Below, in pieces: positions 31,244 through 38,643 of a stretch of 43,850 nucleotides of DNA. The notes below the pieces were generated by a model that saw only the letters and a list, made by a program, of their open reading frames with translations, made no database searches and was not told where the DNA came from. Source of the stretch: an uncultured Bacteroidales bacterium (GTDB lineage Bacteria; Bacteroidota; Bacteroidia; Bacteroidales; Muribaculaceae); contig CAMKGM010000020.1 of assembly GCA_946412245.1 (NCBI GenBank), positions 1-43,850 of the forward strand. The letters run 5' to 3'. Every line of letters starts with the position of its first letter. Positions within the stretch are counted from its first letter, which is position 1. A program made the position numbers and the translations under genes.

Positions 31244-31251
31244 TATCTTTG
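31244..31251 (+). promoter_or_regulatory. Promoter -7 box of phoH
   Basis: TATCTTTG lies 25 nt before the phoH ATG. It is back to back with the RsmI-like promoter, only 23 bp away, so the two polymerases could interfere. Confidence 0.55.
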
Positions 31252-31276
31252 TAGGATAGTTTTTAAAAATCAATTT

Positions 31277-32227
31277 ATGATTGAACGACACATTATCATC
31301 GACAACGTCGACCCCATCGTATTCTATGGTGTGAACAATGCCAACATTCACCTCATTCGCAACCTCTTCCCTAAATTGAGGATGGCGGCGCGTGGCTCTG
31401 TTATCACCGTGATTGGCGATGATGCCGACACTGCCGACTTTGAAACCAAAATCAAGGAACTGGAGCACTATTGTGCTCACTATAACACCCTCACTGAGGA
31501 TGTGATTATCGACATTGTGAAGGGCGAGCCGCCCAAGGAACTCAAGATGGACGACGTTATCGTCTACGGACTGAATGGGCGCCCTATCAAGGCCAAGACC
31601 CCTAACCAGCAACTCATGGTCAAGGTGTTCACCGAGAACGATTTGACCTTTGCTTTGGGACCTGCCGGAACGGGCAAAACCTATCAGGCCGTGGCTCTTG
31701 CGGTGCGTGCGCTCAAGAACCGCGAGGCGCGCAAGATAATTCTGTCGCGACCGGCGGTGGAGGCTGGCGAGAAACTCGGTTTCCTTCCGGGCGATATGCG
31801 CGACAAACTCGACCCCTATCTGCAACCGCTCTATGATGCGCTCGAGGACATGATTACGCCCGCCAAACTCAGGGAGTACATGGACACTAAGGTCATACAG
31901 ATTGCCCCACTCGCGTTCATGCGTGGCCGCACGCTCAACGATGCCGTCATTGTGCTCGACGAGGCCCAAAACACCACCACCCACCAAATCAAGATGTTCC
32001 TCACCCGCATGGGCATCGGGTCCAAGATGGTGATTACCGGCGATGTTACCCAAATTGACTTGCCGCGCACCACCACTTCGGGACTCATTCACGCCCTCAA
32101 GGTGCTCAAGGATGTGAAGGGAATCGGGGTGGTTCAGTTTGACAAGCGTGACATTGTGCGTCACCAACTGGTGCAGCGCATTGTCGAGGCCTATGAGCGG
32201 CACGAATCAACCCATCACGATGACTGA
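31277..32227 (+). CDS. phoH: PhoH family ATPase
   Basis: This 316-residue PhoH-like P-loop ATPase (YbeZ type) belongs to a group linked to RNA metabolism and often associated with YbeY. An N-terminal KH-like part (about 1-110) precedes the ATPase. Walker A is GPAGTGKT at 128-135, Walker B is VIVLDEAQN (about 230), and RPAVEAGEKLGFLPGD and ITGDVTQIDLP are the usual family segments. The TGA stop (32225-32227) lies inside a short repeat array that continues into the gap. It probably heads a run through the thioesterase gene. The family is firm, the cellular role is inferred. Confidence 0.94.
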   Translation: MIERHIIIDNVDPIVFYGVNNANIHLIRNLFPKLRMAARGSVITVIGDDADTADFETKIKELEHYCAHYNTLTEDVIIDIVKGEPPKELKMDDVIVYGLNGRPIKAKTPNQQLMVKVFTENDLTFALGPAGTGKTYQAVALAVRALKNREARKIILSRPAVEAGEKLGFLPGDMRDKLDPYLQPLYDALEDMITPAKLREYMDTKVIQIAPLAFMRGRTLNDAVIVLDEAQNTTTHQIKMFLTRMGIGSKMVITGDVTQIDLPRTTTSGLIHALKVLKDVKGIGVVQFDKRDIVRHQLVQRIVEAYERHESTHHDD

Positions 32228-32254
32228 CAACTGATAACTGATAACTGACAACTC
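32222..32254. repeat. Short CTGATAACTG-type repeat array
   Basis: GACAACTGATAACTGATAACTGACAACTC spans the phoH stop and the gap to the next gene. A 21-nt part (32227-32247) is the exact reverse complement of 3600-3620. Relative to the upstream gene both arrays have the same orientation and lie at the stop codon. Confidence 0.85.
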
Positions 32255-32262
32255 ACTTCTTT

Positions 32263-33321
32263 ATGAAAAAATTCTTCTCATTGCTACTCGCCATGCTGGG
32301 ACTCAATAGCAACACGGCTTGCGCCGCAGGAAACTATACCGACTGTAATGTTGATGAATTCGCCCAACTCATTCGCCAGGCACAGGTGCAACTGCTCGAT
32401 GTACGCACCGCAAAAGAGTTTGACGAGGGTCACATCAGTGGTGCCACTATGCTCGATATGCAGTGCAAGGGCTTTGAGCAACAAGCACAGCATCTGCTCG
32501 ACCCGTCGCGGCCGGTTGCCGTCTATTGCCGCAGTGGCAAGCGCTCGGCCATTGCAGCCGGCAAACTTGCCGATTTGGGATTCAAGGTGACTAACCTTAA
32601 AGGAGGAATCATGGCATGGCTTGATGCCAAGAAGCCTACTATCAAGGGCTCAGCTGAGTGCGATGTTTTCATCACTCCCTCGGGCAAACGACTGGAATTT
32701 CATGCGCTCATGCACGGTAGCATTCGCATCGTTTACGATGGTACCGAGATACAGGTTGACCCTGTCACCCGGCTTGGCGACCGCACCATTGATTTCGCCT
32801 CAATGCCCAAGGCCGACTACATTCTGGTAACCCATGAGCATGCCGACCACTTCGATAAGGAAGCTATCGCCACGCTCTCGAACCAAGGGACTACACTTGT
32901 CACCAACAGTCGCTGTGCCGGTATGCTGGGCTACGGCAAAGCGCTGAACAACGGCGAGTCGCTACAGTTGCCGCGCTTCTCGCTCGAGACGGTGCCTGCT
33001 TACAATACCACCGAGGGGCATCTTCAGTTCCATCCCAAGGGGCGCGACAACGGCTTTGTGCTCAACATCGACGGCATGCGCATCTACATTGCCGGCGACA
33101 CCGAGGACATCCCCGAGATGGCGCAACTCCACGACATTGACATCGCTTTCTTGCCCTGTAACCAACCTTATACCATGACACTTGACCAGATAGTCAATGC
33201 TACGCGAATGTTCAAGCCCAAGGTGCTCTATCCCTATCATTACGGACAGACCGATGTCTCTTCATTGCCTGCCACACTGAAAGCCGACGGCATTGAAGTG
33301 CGCATTCGCCACTATGAGTAA
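32263..33321 (+). CDS. Exported rhodanese - MBL-fold hydrolase fusion
   Basis: This 352-residue protein has a signal peptide (MKKFFSLLLAMLGL, cleavage probably near CAAG). A single rhodanese domain (about 25-130) carries the catalytic loop VYCRSGKRS with Cys89. A metallo-beta-lactamase-fold domain of the UlaG/YtkL type (about 140-350) carries THEHADHFD (H191, H193, D195, H196), later AGDTED and a final YPYHYGQTD. The order is the reverse of most ETHE1-type persulfide dioxygenase-rhodanese fusions, and this MBL subtype is different. It probably works in the periplasm. A role in sulfur transfer or persulfide handling is speculation. It lies 35 nt after phoH and 15 nt before recF. Confidence 0.85.
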   Translation: MKKFFSLLLAMLGLNSNTACAAGNYTDCNVDEFAQLIRQAQVQLLDVRTAKEFDEGHISGATMLDMQCKGFEQQAQHLLDPSRPVAVYCRSGKRSAIAAGKLADLGFKVTNLKGGIMAWLDAKKPTIKGSAECDVFITPSGKRLEFHALMHGSIRIVYDGTEIQVDPVTRLGDRTIDFASMPKADYILVTHEHADHFDKEAIATLSNQGTTLVTNSRCAGMLGYGKALNNGESLQLPRFSLETVPAYNTTEGHLQFHPKGRDNGFVLNIDGMRIYIAGDTEDIPEMAQLHDIDIAFLPCNQPYTMTLDQIVNATRMFKPKVLYPYHYGQTDVSSLPATLKADGIEVRIRHYE

Positions 33322-33336
33322 TTTCTTTTATCAAAA

Positions 33337-34446
33337 ATGGTTCTTAACAGCGTCAACATACTCAACTTCAAGAATATTGCCGAAGCGCAACTCCGGTTCT
33401 CGCCCAAGGTCAACTGCCTCATTGGCAACAATGGCATGGGCAAGACTAATATTCTTGATGCTATCTACTACCTCAGTTTCTGCCGCAGTTTCTCCACGCT
33501 CACCGATGCGGCTGTCATTCGCCACGAGGCCCCCTTTGCCATGCTCCAAGGCAACTATGAGCGCAACGATGCGCAAGAGCAGGTGTCCATCTCCATTCAG
33601 CGCGGCAAGCGCAAGGTGGCAAAACGCAACGGAAAGGAATACAAGCGTCTGAGCCAGCACATCGGTCTGTTGCCCATAGTCATGATTTCGCCCATGGACT
33701 GGGATTTGATTCGTGGGGCGGGCGAGGAACGCCGCAAACTCATGGACATGATTATTTCACAGGGCAATCCCGTCTATCTCGATGCGCTCATTCGCTATGG
33801 AAAGGCGTTGGAACAACGCAATTCCATGATTAAGCGTGAGTTTCGCGACACTTTGCTCTATGAGACCGTAGAGCGGCAAATGTGCGAATCGGCGGCCATC
33901 ATCCACCAAGCGCGCGCGCAGTGGATTCAGGACTTTGAACCCATTTTTATGCGTTATTATCAGGCCATTGCAGGCGAGGCTGAGCAGGTGAACCTCTCTT
34001 ACAGCAGTCACTTGAACGATGCTCCCTTGGAACAGCATCTGCACGCCACCCGCGAGCGTGACATGATTCTGGGACACACCACGCGCGGCATCCACCGTGA
34101 TGATATTGTGTTGATGCTCAATGGCTACAATATGCGGCAGACGGGTTCGCAAGGTCAGTGCAAGACTTATACCATTGCTTTGCGGCTGGCGCAGTTTGAC
34201 TTCCTGAAGCAAAATAATGCCACTACACCCATTCTGCTGCTTGACGATATCTTTGACAAACTTGATGCTCGCCGCGTTGAACGCATCGTGAGCGTTGTGA
34301 GCCGTGACCAGTTTGGCCAAATTTTCATCACTGACACGAACCGCACACACCTTGACGAAATTATCTCCCACTTGGGTGGTGACCATGCCATGTTTCATGT
34401 TGAGGACGGTGTGTGTGCTCCCATCAGAGAGGAGGTGCAGCCATGA
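33337..34446 (+). CDS. recF: DNA replication and repair protein RecF
   Basis: This 369-residue SMC-like ATPase loads RecA onto gapped DNA with RecO and RecR. Walker A is IGNNGMGKT (G30-T37), the signature motif is GSQGQCKTY (about residue 270) and Walker B is PILLLDDIFDKLD (about 300-312). The segment FYYLSFCRSFS-like region after Walker A (IYYLSFCRSFSTLTD) is typical. The ATG at 33337 begins MVLNSVNILNFKNI. The stop overlaps the DUF721 start in ATGA. It is not next to dnaA or dnaN here, as is usual in Bacteroidales. Identity is secure. Confidence 0.96.
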   Translation: MVLNSVNILNFKNIAEAQLRFSPKVNCLIGNNGMGKTNILDAIYYLSFCRSFSTLTDAAVIRHEAPFAMLQGNYERNDAQEQVSISIQRGKRKVAKRNGKEYKRLSQHIGLLPIVMISPMDWDLIRGAGEERRKLMDMIISQGNPVYLDALIRYGKALEQRNSMIKREFRDTLLYETVERQMCESAAIIHQARAQWIQDFEPIFMRYYQAIAGEAEQVNLSYSSHLNDAPLEQHLHATRERDMILGHTTRGIHRDDIVLMLNGYNMRQTGSQGQCKTYTIALRLAQFDFLKQNNATTPILLLDDIFDKLDARRVERIVSVVSRDQFGQIFITDTNRTHLDEIISHLGGDHAMFHVEDGVCAPIREEVQP

Positions 34447-34733
34447 AACGCACCTCAGCCATGTCGGTAGGCGACATCATCAACGAATTCCTCAAGCAGG
34501 AGAGACTCGACACCAAGGTCAGCGAGCACCGTGCGCTCTCCCTCTGGCCCGAGATTGTGGGACCCGGCATCAACCGCTATACCGTCGATCGTTCAGTCAA
34601 GAATGGCATCATGACCATAACGCTCTCCTCGGCTTCGCTGCGCAACGAACTTATGCTCTCGCGCTCCTCGCTCATTAATCGCATCAACGAGATGCTGGGC
34701 TCCGAGGTTATTAAAAATATCATTTTCCGCTAA
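34443..34733 (+). CDS. DUF721 domain-containing protein
   Basis: This 96-residue protein of the DUF721 family (DciA-like) begins MKRTSAMSVGDIINEFLKQE, with LWPEIVGPGINRYT and a final LINRINEMLGSEVIKNIIFR. In many bacteria DUF721/DciA proteins load the replicative helicase DnaB; whether this short form does so is inference. The ATG overlaps the recF stop, which points to coupled translation of two DNA-replication proteins. An in-frame codon at 34413 lies inside recF and is rejected. The thioesterase gene starts 5 nt after its stop. Confidence 0.88.
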   Translation: MKRTSAMSVGDIINEFLKQERLDTKVSEHRALSLWPEIVGPGINRYTVDRSVKNGIMTITLSSASLRNELMLSRSSLINRINEMLGSEVIKNIIFR

Positions 34734-34738
34734 TTGCT

Positions 34739-35212
34739 ATGCAAAACAATTCAACGCACCATCAGGCTCCTGCGGTTGACACGCCGTTCCGCTGCACCAC
34801 AACTGTGCAGATGAGATATACCGACTACGATATGCACCAACATATCAACAACAATGCCTATTTTACCTTCTTTGATTTGGCCAAGGTTGACTATTTTACG
34901 CAGGTGAGCAACAGCCGTTTCGATATAGACCATCGCAGTCTTGTGATTGCCAATATCAATGTAAATTTTTTCAATCCCGCTCTGCTTGGCGAGTCTATCC
35001 AAGTGCTCACGCAGTGCGTCAAGGTGGGCGACAAGAGTCTCACACTGGTGCAGCAGGTGTGCAATGCCCTCACGGGTGAGGTGAAGTGCATGGCAACGAC
35101 CGTACTGGTCCATTTTGACCCCGCAACCGCCACTTCAGTTACCATTCCTCAGCATTGGCGCGATGCCTTCGCCGAGTTCGAGCACCGCGACCTCACATCT
35201 CTCAGTCAATAG
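34739..35212 (+). CDS. Acyl-CoA thioesterase (4HBT hot-dog fold)
   Basis: This 157-residue hot-dog-fold thioesterase carries the 4-hydroxybenzoyl-CoA thioesterase-type motif MRYTDYDMHQHINNNAYFTF (about 25-45), with the catalytic Asp in the TDYD segment. IANINVNFFNPALLGESIQV is the usual second strand pair. The acyl substrate is unknown; related Bacteroidetes proteins are annotated simply as acyl-CoA thioesterase. It ends the phoH-recF run with 5 nt to the preceding stop and a hairpin downstream. Family assignment is firm. Confidence 0.88.
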   Translation: MQNNSTHHQAPAVDTPFRCTTTVQMRYTDYDMHQHINNNAYFTFFDLAKVDYFTQVSNSRFDIDHRSLVIANINVNFFNPALLGESIQVLTQCVKVGDKSLTLVQQVCNALTGEVKCMATTVLVHFDPATATSVTIPQHWRDAFAEFEHRDLTSLSQ

Positions 35213-35261
35213 GATTGTCCTGACCGAATTGGAGAATGAAATGAGGACTTGTTAGTGTTCA

Positions 35262-35310
35262 CGATAAGTTGCGGAATGTGCGTTTTTTACTCCGTTTCCG
35301 CAGATTATCG
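35262..35310. terminator. Hairpin between the convergent thioesterase and AraC-type genes
   Basis: CGATAA and GCGGAA (35262-35276) pair with TTCCGC and TTATCG (35296-35310) across a symmetric 3-nt internal loop, with a 19-nt central loop that includes TTTTTT. It is probably a bidirectional terminator, weaker than those at 8140 and 13287 because neither side has a clear T-run. Confidence 0.45.
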
Positions 35311-35346
35311 CGTGGTTTTCAGTTTGGTTATGGGGCGGGAGTCTAA

Positions 35347-36219
35347 TTATTGAATGTCGTTGCGGTAGGCGCGCGGCGTGATGCCCGTCTCGCGTTTGAA
35401 AAAATTATTGAAAGCAGGCGTGTTGGGGAAATTCAGTCGCTCGGCCACTTCATAGGTCATCAAGTCGCTGGTTCTGAGCATCACCTTGGCACGGAGAATA
35501 ACAGCACGGTTAATCCAGTACATGACGCTATGCCCGCTTGTTTTGCTGATGACAGCCGACAAGTGATGAGGCGTGATGTGCAGCTGATCGGCATAGAACG
35601 GGATGTTGCGCTCGTGCTCACAATGCTGGTTGACCAACTCCTTGAACAACTGAAAAATTTGCTGCCCGCGAGAAGGAAGCGCCGATGACTCGTTGTTGCG
35701 AGATAATTGGCCTATGTACTGAATATCGCTAATCATAGCCATGACTATGTGGTGCACCACATCACGACGGAAGGGGGTTGCTTTGGCCATATCGTTGAGA
35801 AGAAACAACATGTGGCGCAATCTGTCAAAATCTTTTGGAGAACAGGTGGTTACAATGCTTTCGTCAACATGAGTGCCATCTTTGAGCGCTATACCGCACA
35901 AGGTCGTTTCATCACTGAAGTGTGTGATTTCCATGATGGTGTCGGGCATCGTGAGAATTGCCGTTCCCTGCCCCACGTGAAACTGTTCCAGATTCAAATG
36001 AACATCGATATCGCCATTCAGCACCAGCATAAGGCGAGGTTCGGCCAACTGATACACTTGTCCCGCGCGCAAGAAGAGACTGCATGAGGGGTGCCCATTG
36101 AGGACGATGCTGATGTAATCGTTATTAAAGACACTGCTTTCGGAACCCGCTACTTGACGTAAGTCAACAGAAGAAACCGAAAAATAGTTGATGTTTTTTG
36201 CTTTACTCCGACTGGCCAT
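35347..36219 (-). CDS. AraC-family transcriptional regulator
   Basis: This 290-residue regulator has an N-terminal cupin-like sensing part (about 20-130, with LMLVLNGDIDVHLNLEQF) and a C-terminal AraC-type DNA-binding domain of two helix-turn-helices. The first is IPFYADQLHITPHHLSAVIS (about 205-225), the second EVAERLNFPNTPAFNNFFKR followed by ETGITPRAYR. It is divergent from the TolC-HlyD-ABC operon and is its likely regulator. Inverted and direct repeats in the 166-bp gap look like its binding sites. The inducer is unknown. The ATG at 36219 is the only good start. Family assignment is firm. Confidence 0.92.
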   Translation of the reverse strand: MASRSKAKNINYFSVSSVDLRQVAGSESSVFNNDYISIVLNGHPSCSLFLRAGQVYQLAEPRLMLVLNGDIDVHLNLEQFHVGQGTAILTMPDTIMEITHFSDETTLCGIALKDGTHVDESIVTTCSPKDFDRLRHMLFLLNDMAKATPFRRDVVHHIVMAMISDIQYIGQLSRNNESSALPSRGQQIFQLFKELVNQHCEHERNIPFYADQLHITPHHLSAVISKTSGHSVMYWINRAVILRAKVMLRTSDLMTYEVAERLNFPNTPAFNNFFKRETGITPRAYRNDIQ

Positions 36220-36229
36220 TATTGCGAGA

Positions 36230-36330
36230 TTGTACGATTTTATTGCAAATTTAATGCTTTTTTCAGTATTGAAGGCTAATTAATCATGGAAATCGTACAA
36301 ATTAATAATTTTTTCACACAAATCAATAAT
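36230..36330. promoter_or_regulatory. Probable AraC-type operator repeats
   Basis: TTGTACGATTT (36230-36240) and its exact inverse AAATCGTACAA (36290-36300) face each other. ACAAATTAATAAT (36297-36309) and ACAAATCAATAAT (36318-36330) are direct repeats (12 of 13) exactly 21 bp apart, two helical turns, as is usual for AraC dimers. The second ends where the -33 element of the export operon would begin. Confidence 0.6.
36246..36253 (-). promoter_or_regulatory. Promoter -7 box of the AraC-type gene
   Basis: TAAATTTG on the minus strand lies 26 nt before the ATG at 36219. The repeat at 36230-36240 lies just downstream, over the start of transcription, a place fit for autorepression. Confidence 0.55.
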
Positions 36331-36351
36331 AGAAACCTGTCAGAAAGGGCG

Positions 36352-36359
36352 TACTTTTG
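36352..36359 (+). promoter_or_regulatory. Promoter -7 box of the export operon
   Basis: TACTTTTG lies 26 nt before the tolC-like ATG. No TTG/TTTG stands at -33; instead the second direct repeat ends there (36330). That fits a promoter needing an activator. Confidence 0.55.
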
Positions 36360-36385
36360 CGGAAAGAAATAAAAAAGAAATTGAC

Positions 36386-37654
36386 ATGAGAAAACAAATC
36401 CTGACAATCGCCCTGGCAATCATGAGCATTGTGACTCAGGCGCAAACACTGGAAGAATGCCAGCGTGCCGCTGAGCAGAACTACCCGCTCATCAGCCAGT
36501 ATAGTCTCATTGAGAAAACGACCGAACTGACGGTTGCGAATCTCCAGAAGGGGTGGCTGCCGCAACTGTCGGCTACTGCGCAAGCCACCTATCAGAGCGA
36601 TGTGGTGTCGTGGCCTGACGAGATGAAGAACATGATGGGTTCTATGGGCCTTGACATGAAAGGGCTGAAGAAAGACCAGTACCGTGTGGGCCTTGACATC
36701 AGCCAAATGGTGTACGATGGCGGTGCCATCAGTAGCCAAAAGGCCATAGCGCGTGAGCAAGGGAACATTCAGATGGCGCAGAACGAGGTGAGCCTGTATC
36801 AGGTGCGCAAACGCGTGAACGAGATGTATTTCGCCCTGTTGCTGCTTGACGAGCAGATTGTTCTGAACCGGGACTTACAAGAGCAGTTGGCAGGCAATGA
36901 ACGCAAACTGGAGTCGATGATGAAGCGCGGAGTAGCGGCTGAGTGCGACTGGCAGAATGTAAAGGCTGAGCGCCTCAAAGTGATGCAGCAAGGCACCAGT
37001 CTGGCATCGCAGAAGCGCATGCTGCAATCCATGCTCTCCACCTTTTGCGGCATTGAAGTGGAACAAGCGGTGAAACCCGCAATGATTGAGACAGGTGTAG
37101 CGAACAACCGTCCTGAAATGCGGCTTTTTGACTCCCAATTGCGCCTTGCCGATGCTCAAGAAAAGGCTCTGAATTCGGCATTGATGCCCAAACTGGGGGT
37201 GTTTGCCCAGGGCTACTACGGATATCCGGGCTACAACATGTTTGAAGACATGAAGTCGCACAGCTGGAGTCTGAACGGCATGGTGGGCGTGAGGCTAACG
37301 TGGAATATTGGAGCCTTATACACGCGCAAGAATGACAAGGAGAAGATTGCTTTGCAGCGTCGACTGATAGAATCAAACCGTGAAGTGTTTCTGTTCAACA
37401 ACAATCTGGAACAACTGCAACAAAACGAGGAGATGAACCGCTACCGCAAGCTCATGGCCGATGACGAGGAGATTATAGCCCTGCGCAAGTCGGTGCGCAA
37501 GTCGGCCGAATCAAAGCTGGCTCACGGCATCATTGATGTGAACGACCTGGTGAGAGAAATTAACCAGGAAAATGCCGCTCGGGTGCAGCACTCGGTGCAT
37601 GAAATTGAGATGCTTAAGCAGATATATGACAACAAATTTACAACTAACAACTAA
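36386..37654 (+). CDS. TolC-family outer-membrane efflux protein
   Basis: This 422-residue protein has a signal peptide (MRKQILTIALAIMSIVTQAQ) and the TolC/OEP architecture: a duplicated long helical hairpin with barrel strands. The first half starts TLEECQRAAEQNYPLISQYS, and the second includes RPEMRLFDSQLRLADAQEKA (about 238-258), a typical TolC second-repeat helix. It is the outer-membrane channel of the exporter and the first gene of the operon, 14 nt before the adaptor gene. It is shorter than E. coli TolC (about 470 residues mature). Family assignment is firm. Confidence 0.93.
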   Translation: MRKQILTIALAIMSIVTQAQTLEECQRAAEQNYPLISQYSLIEKTTELTVANLQKGWLPQLSATAQATYQSDVVSWPDEMKNMMGSMGLDMKGLKKDQYRVGLDISQMVYDGGAISSQKAIAREQGNIQMAQNEVSLYQVRKRVNEMYFALLLLDEQIVLNRDLQEQLAGNERKLESMMKRGVAAECDWQNVKAERLKVMQQGTSLASQKRMLQSMLSTFCGIEVEQAVKPAMIETGVANNRPEMRLFDSQLRLADAQEKALNSALMPKLGVFAQGYYGYPGYNMFEDMKSHSWSLNGMVGVRLTWNIGALYTRKNDKEKIALQRRLIESNREVFLFNNNLEQLQQNEEMNRYRKLMADDEEIIALRKSVRKSAESKLAHGIIDVNDLVREINQENAARVQHSVHEIEMLKQIYDNKFTTNN

Positions 37655-37668
37655 ATTAATAAGAGACA

Positions 37669-38643
37669 ATGAAAAAGATATATGCACTGGCAGGCTTGGC
37701 ACTGATGATGGCCGCTTGCGGGAACAAAGAGAAAGACTATGATGCCACCGGCATCTTCGAGGCTACCGAGGTTACTGTTTCAGCGAAATCAACAGGCGAA
37801 CTGCTGTTTTTCAATGTCGCTGAAGGCGCTCAGGTGGAGATGGGTGCTGTGGTGGGGCGCATCGATGCTGTGCAACTGGAGCTGAAAAAGCAGCAACTTG
37901 AGACCTCTCGCGGGCAGTTGAGCGCCAACAAGCGGCAGTTGGCATCGTCCAGAAACGCCAACGATAGCCGTCAGCTTGATCTGGAGAAACAGGTGTCGTC
38001 CATTCGCCAGCAAATTGCCAATGCCAAGCGAGAGCGTCAACGCTATACCGAACTGGTGAACGATGGGGCAGTGCCACGCAAGCAACTCGATGACATCAAC
38101 TATCAGATTAAGGTACTGGAGAAACAACTCGAAGCCACCAGTGACCAAATCAGGAGCAACAACGCCAGCTTGCAAGACCAGAGCGCGGGTATCAAGGCAC
38201 AAATGGAAGGCATCGATGCGCAGGCCTCGGGACTGGAGGCACAAATACGCCAAATTGAAGATCAGATAGCCAATGCCGAGGTGAAATCGCCCATTGCCGG
38301 CACCGTGCTTGAAAAATATGTGGAGCAAGGTGAGTATGTGGCTCCCGGCAAACCCCTTTTCAAAATAGCCGACACGCAAGAGATGCACATGCGTGCCTAC
38401 GTAACCTCGGCTCAGCTCAAGAGCATCAAGGTGGGGCAAAAGGTGAAGGTGTTTGCCGACTATGGCAACGGGCAGAAGAAGGAGTATGAGGGCACCATCT
38501 CATGGATTTCGTCTCGTTCGGAGTTCACGCCCAAGACCATTCTCACCGACGATGAGCGAGCCGACTTGGTGTATGCCGTGAAGATTGCCGTGAAAAACGA
38601 TGGCTATATAAAAATAGGTATGTATGGCGAGGTGAAGTTATGA
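37669..38643 (+). CDS. HlyD-family periplasmic adaptor, lipoprotein
   Basis: This 324-residue membrane-fusion protein bridges the inner-membrane ABC exporter and the TolC-like channel. The N-terminus MKKIYALAGLALMMAACGNK has a lipobox with Cys17, so it is probably a lipoprotein. A biotinyl-lipoyl half begins at VTVSAKSTGELLFFNVAEGA, a long coiled coil spans about 65-200, and the second lipoyl half contains VKSPIAGTVLEKYVEQGEYV. It is similar to YbhG. The ATPase gene overlaps its stop in ATGA, so production of adaptor and ATPase is coupled. Confidence 0.93.
   Translation: MKKIYALAGLALMMAACGNKEKDYDATGIFEATEVTVSAKSTGELLFFNVAEGAQVEMGAVVGRIDAVQLELKKQQLETSRGQLSANKRQLASSRNANDSRQLDLEKQVSSIRQQIANAKRERQRYTELVNDGAVPRKQLDDINYQIKVLEKQLEATSDQIRSNNASLQDQSAGIKAQMEGIDAQASGLEAQIRQIEDQIANAEVKSPIAGTVLEKYVEQGEYVAPGKPLFKIADTQEMHMRAYVTSAQLKSIKVGQKVKVFADYGNGQKKEYEGTISWISSRSEFTPKTILTDDERADLVYAVKIAVKNDGYIKIGMYGEVKL

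Noticed and set aside
31193-32203. Upstream continuation of the RsmI-like reading frame on the minus strand, giving a 572-residue protein
   Set aside because: It is antisense to phoH for its whole length, has no family similarity, and lies upstream of a good promoter and start.
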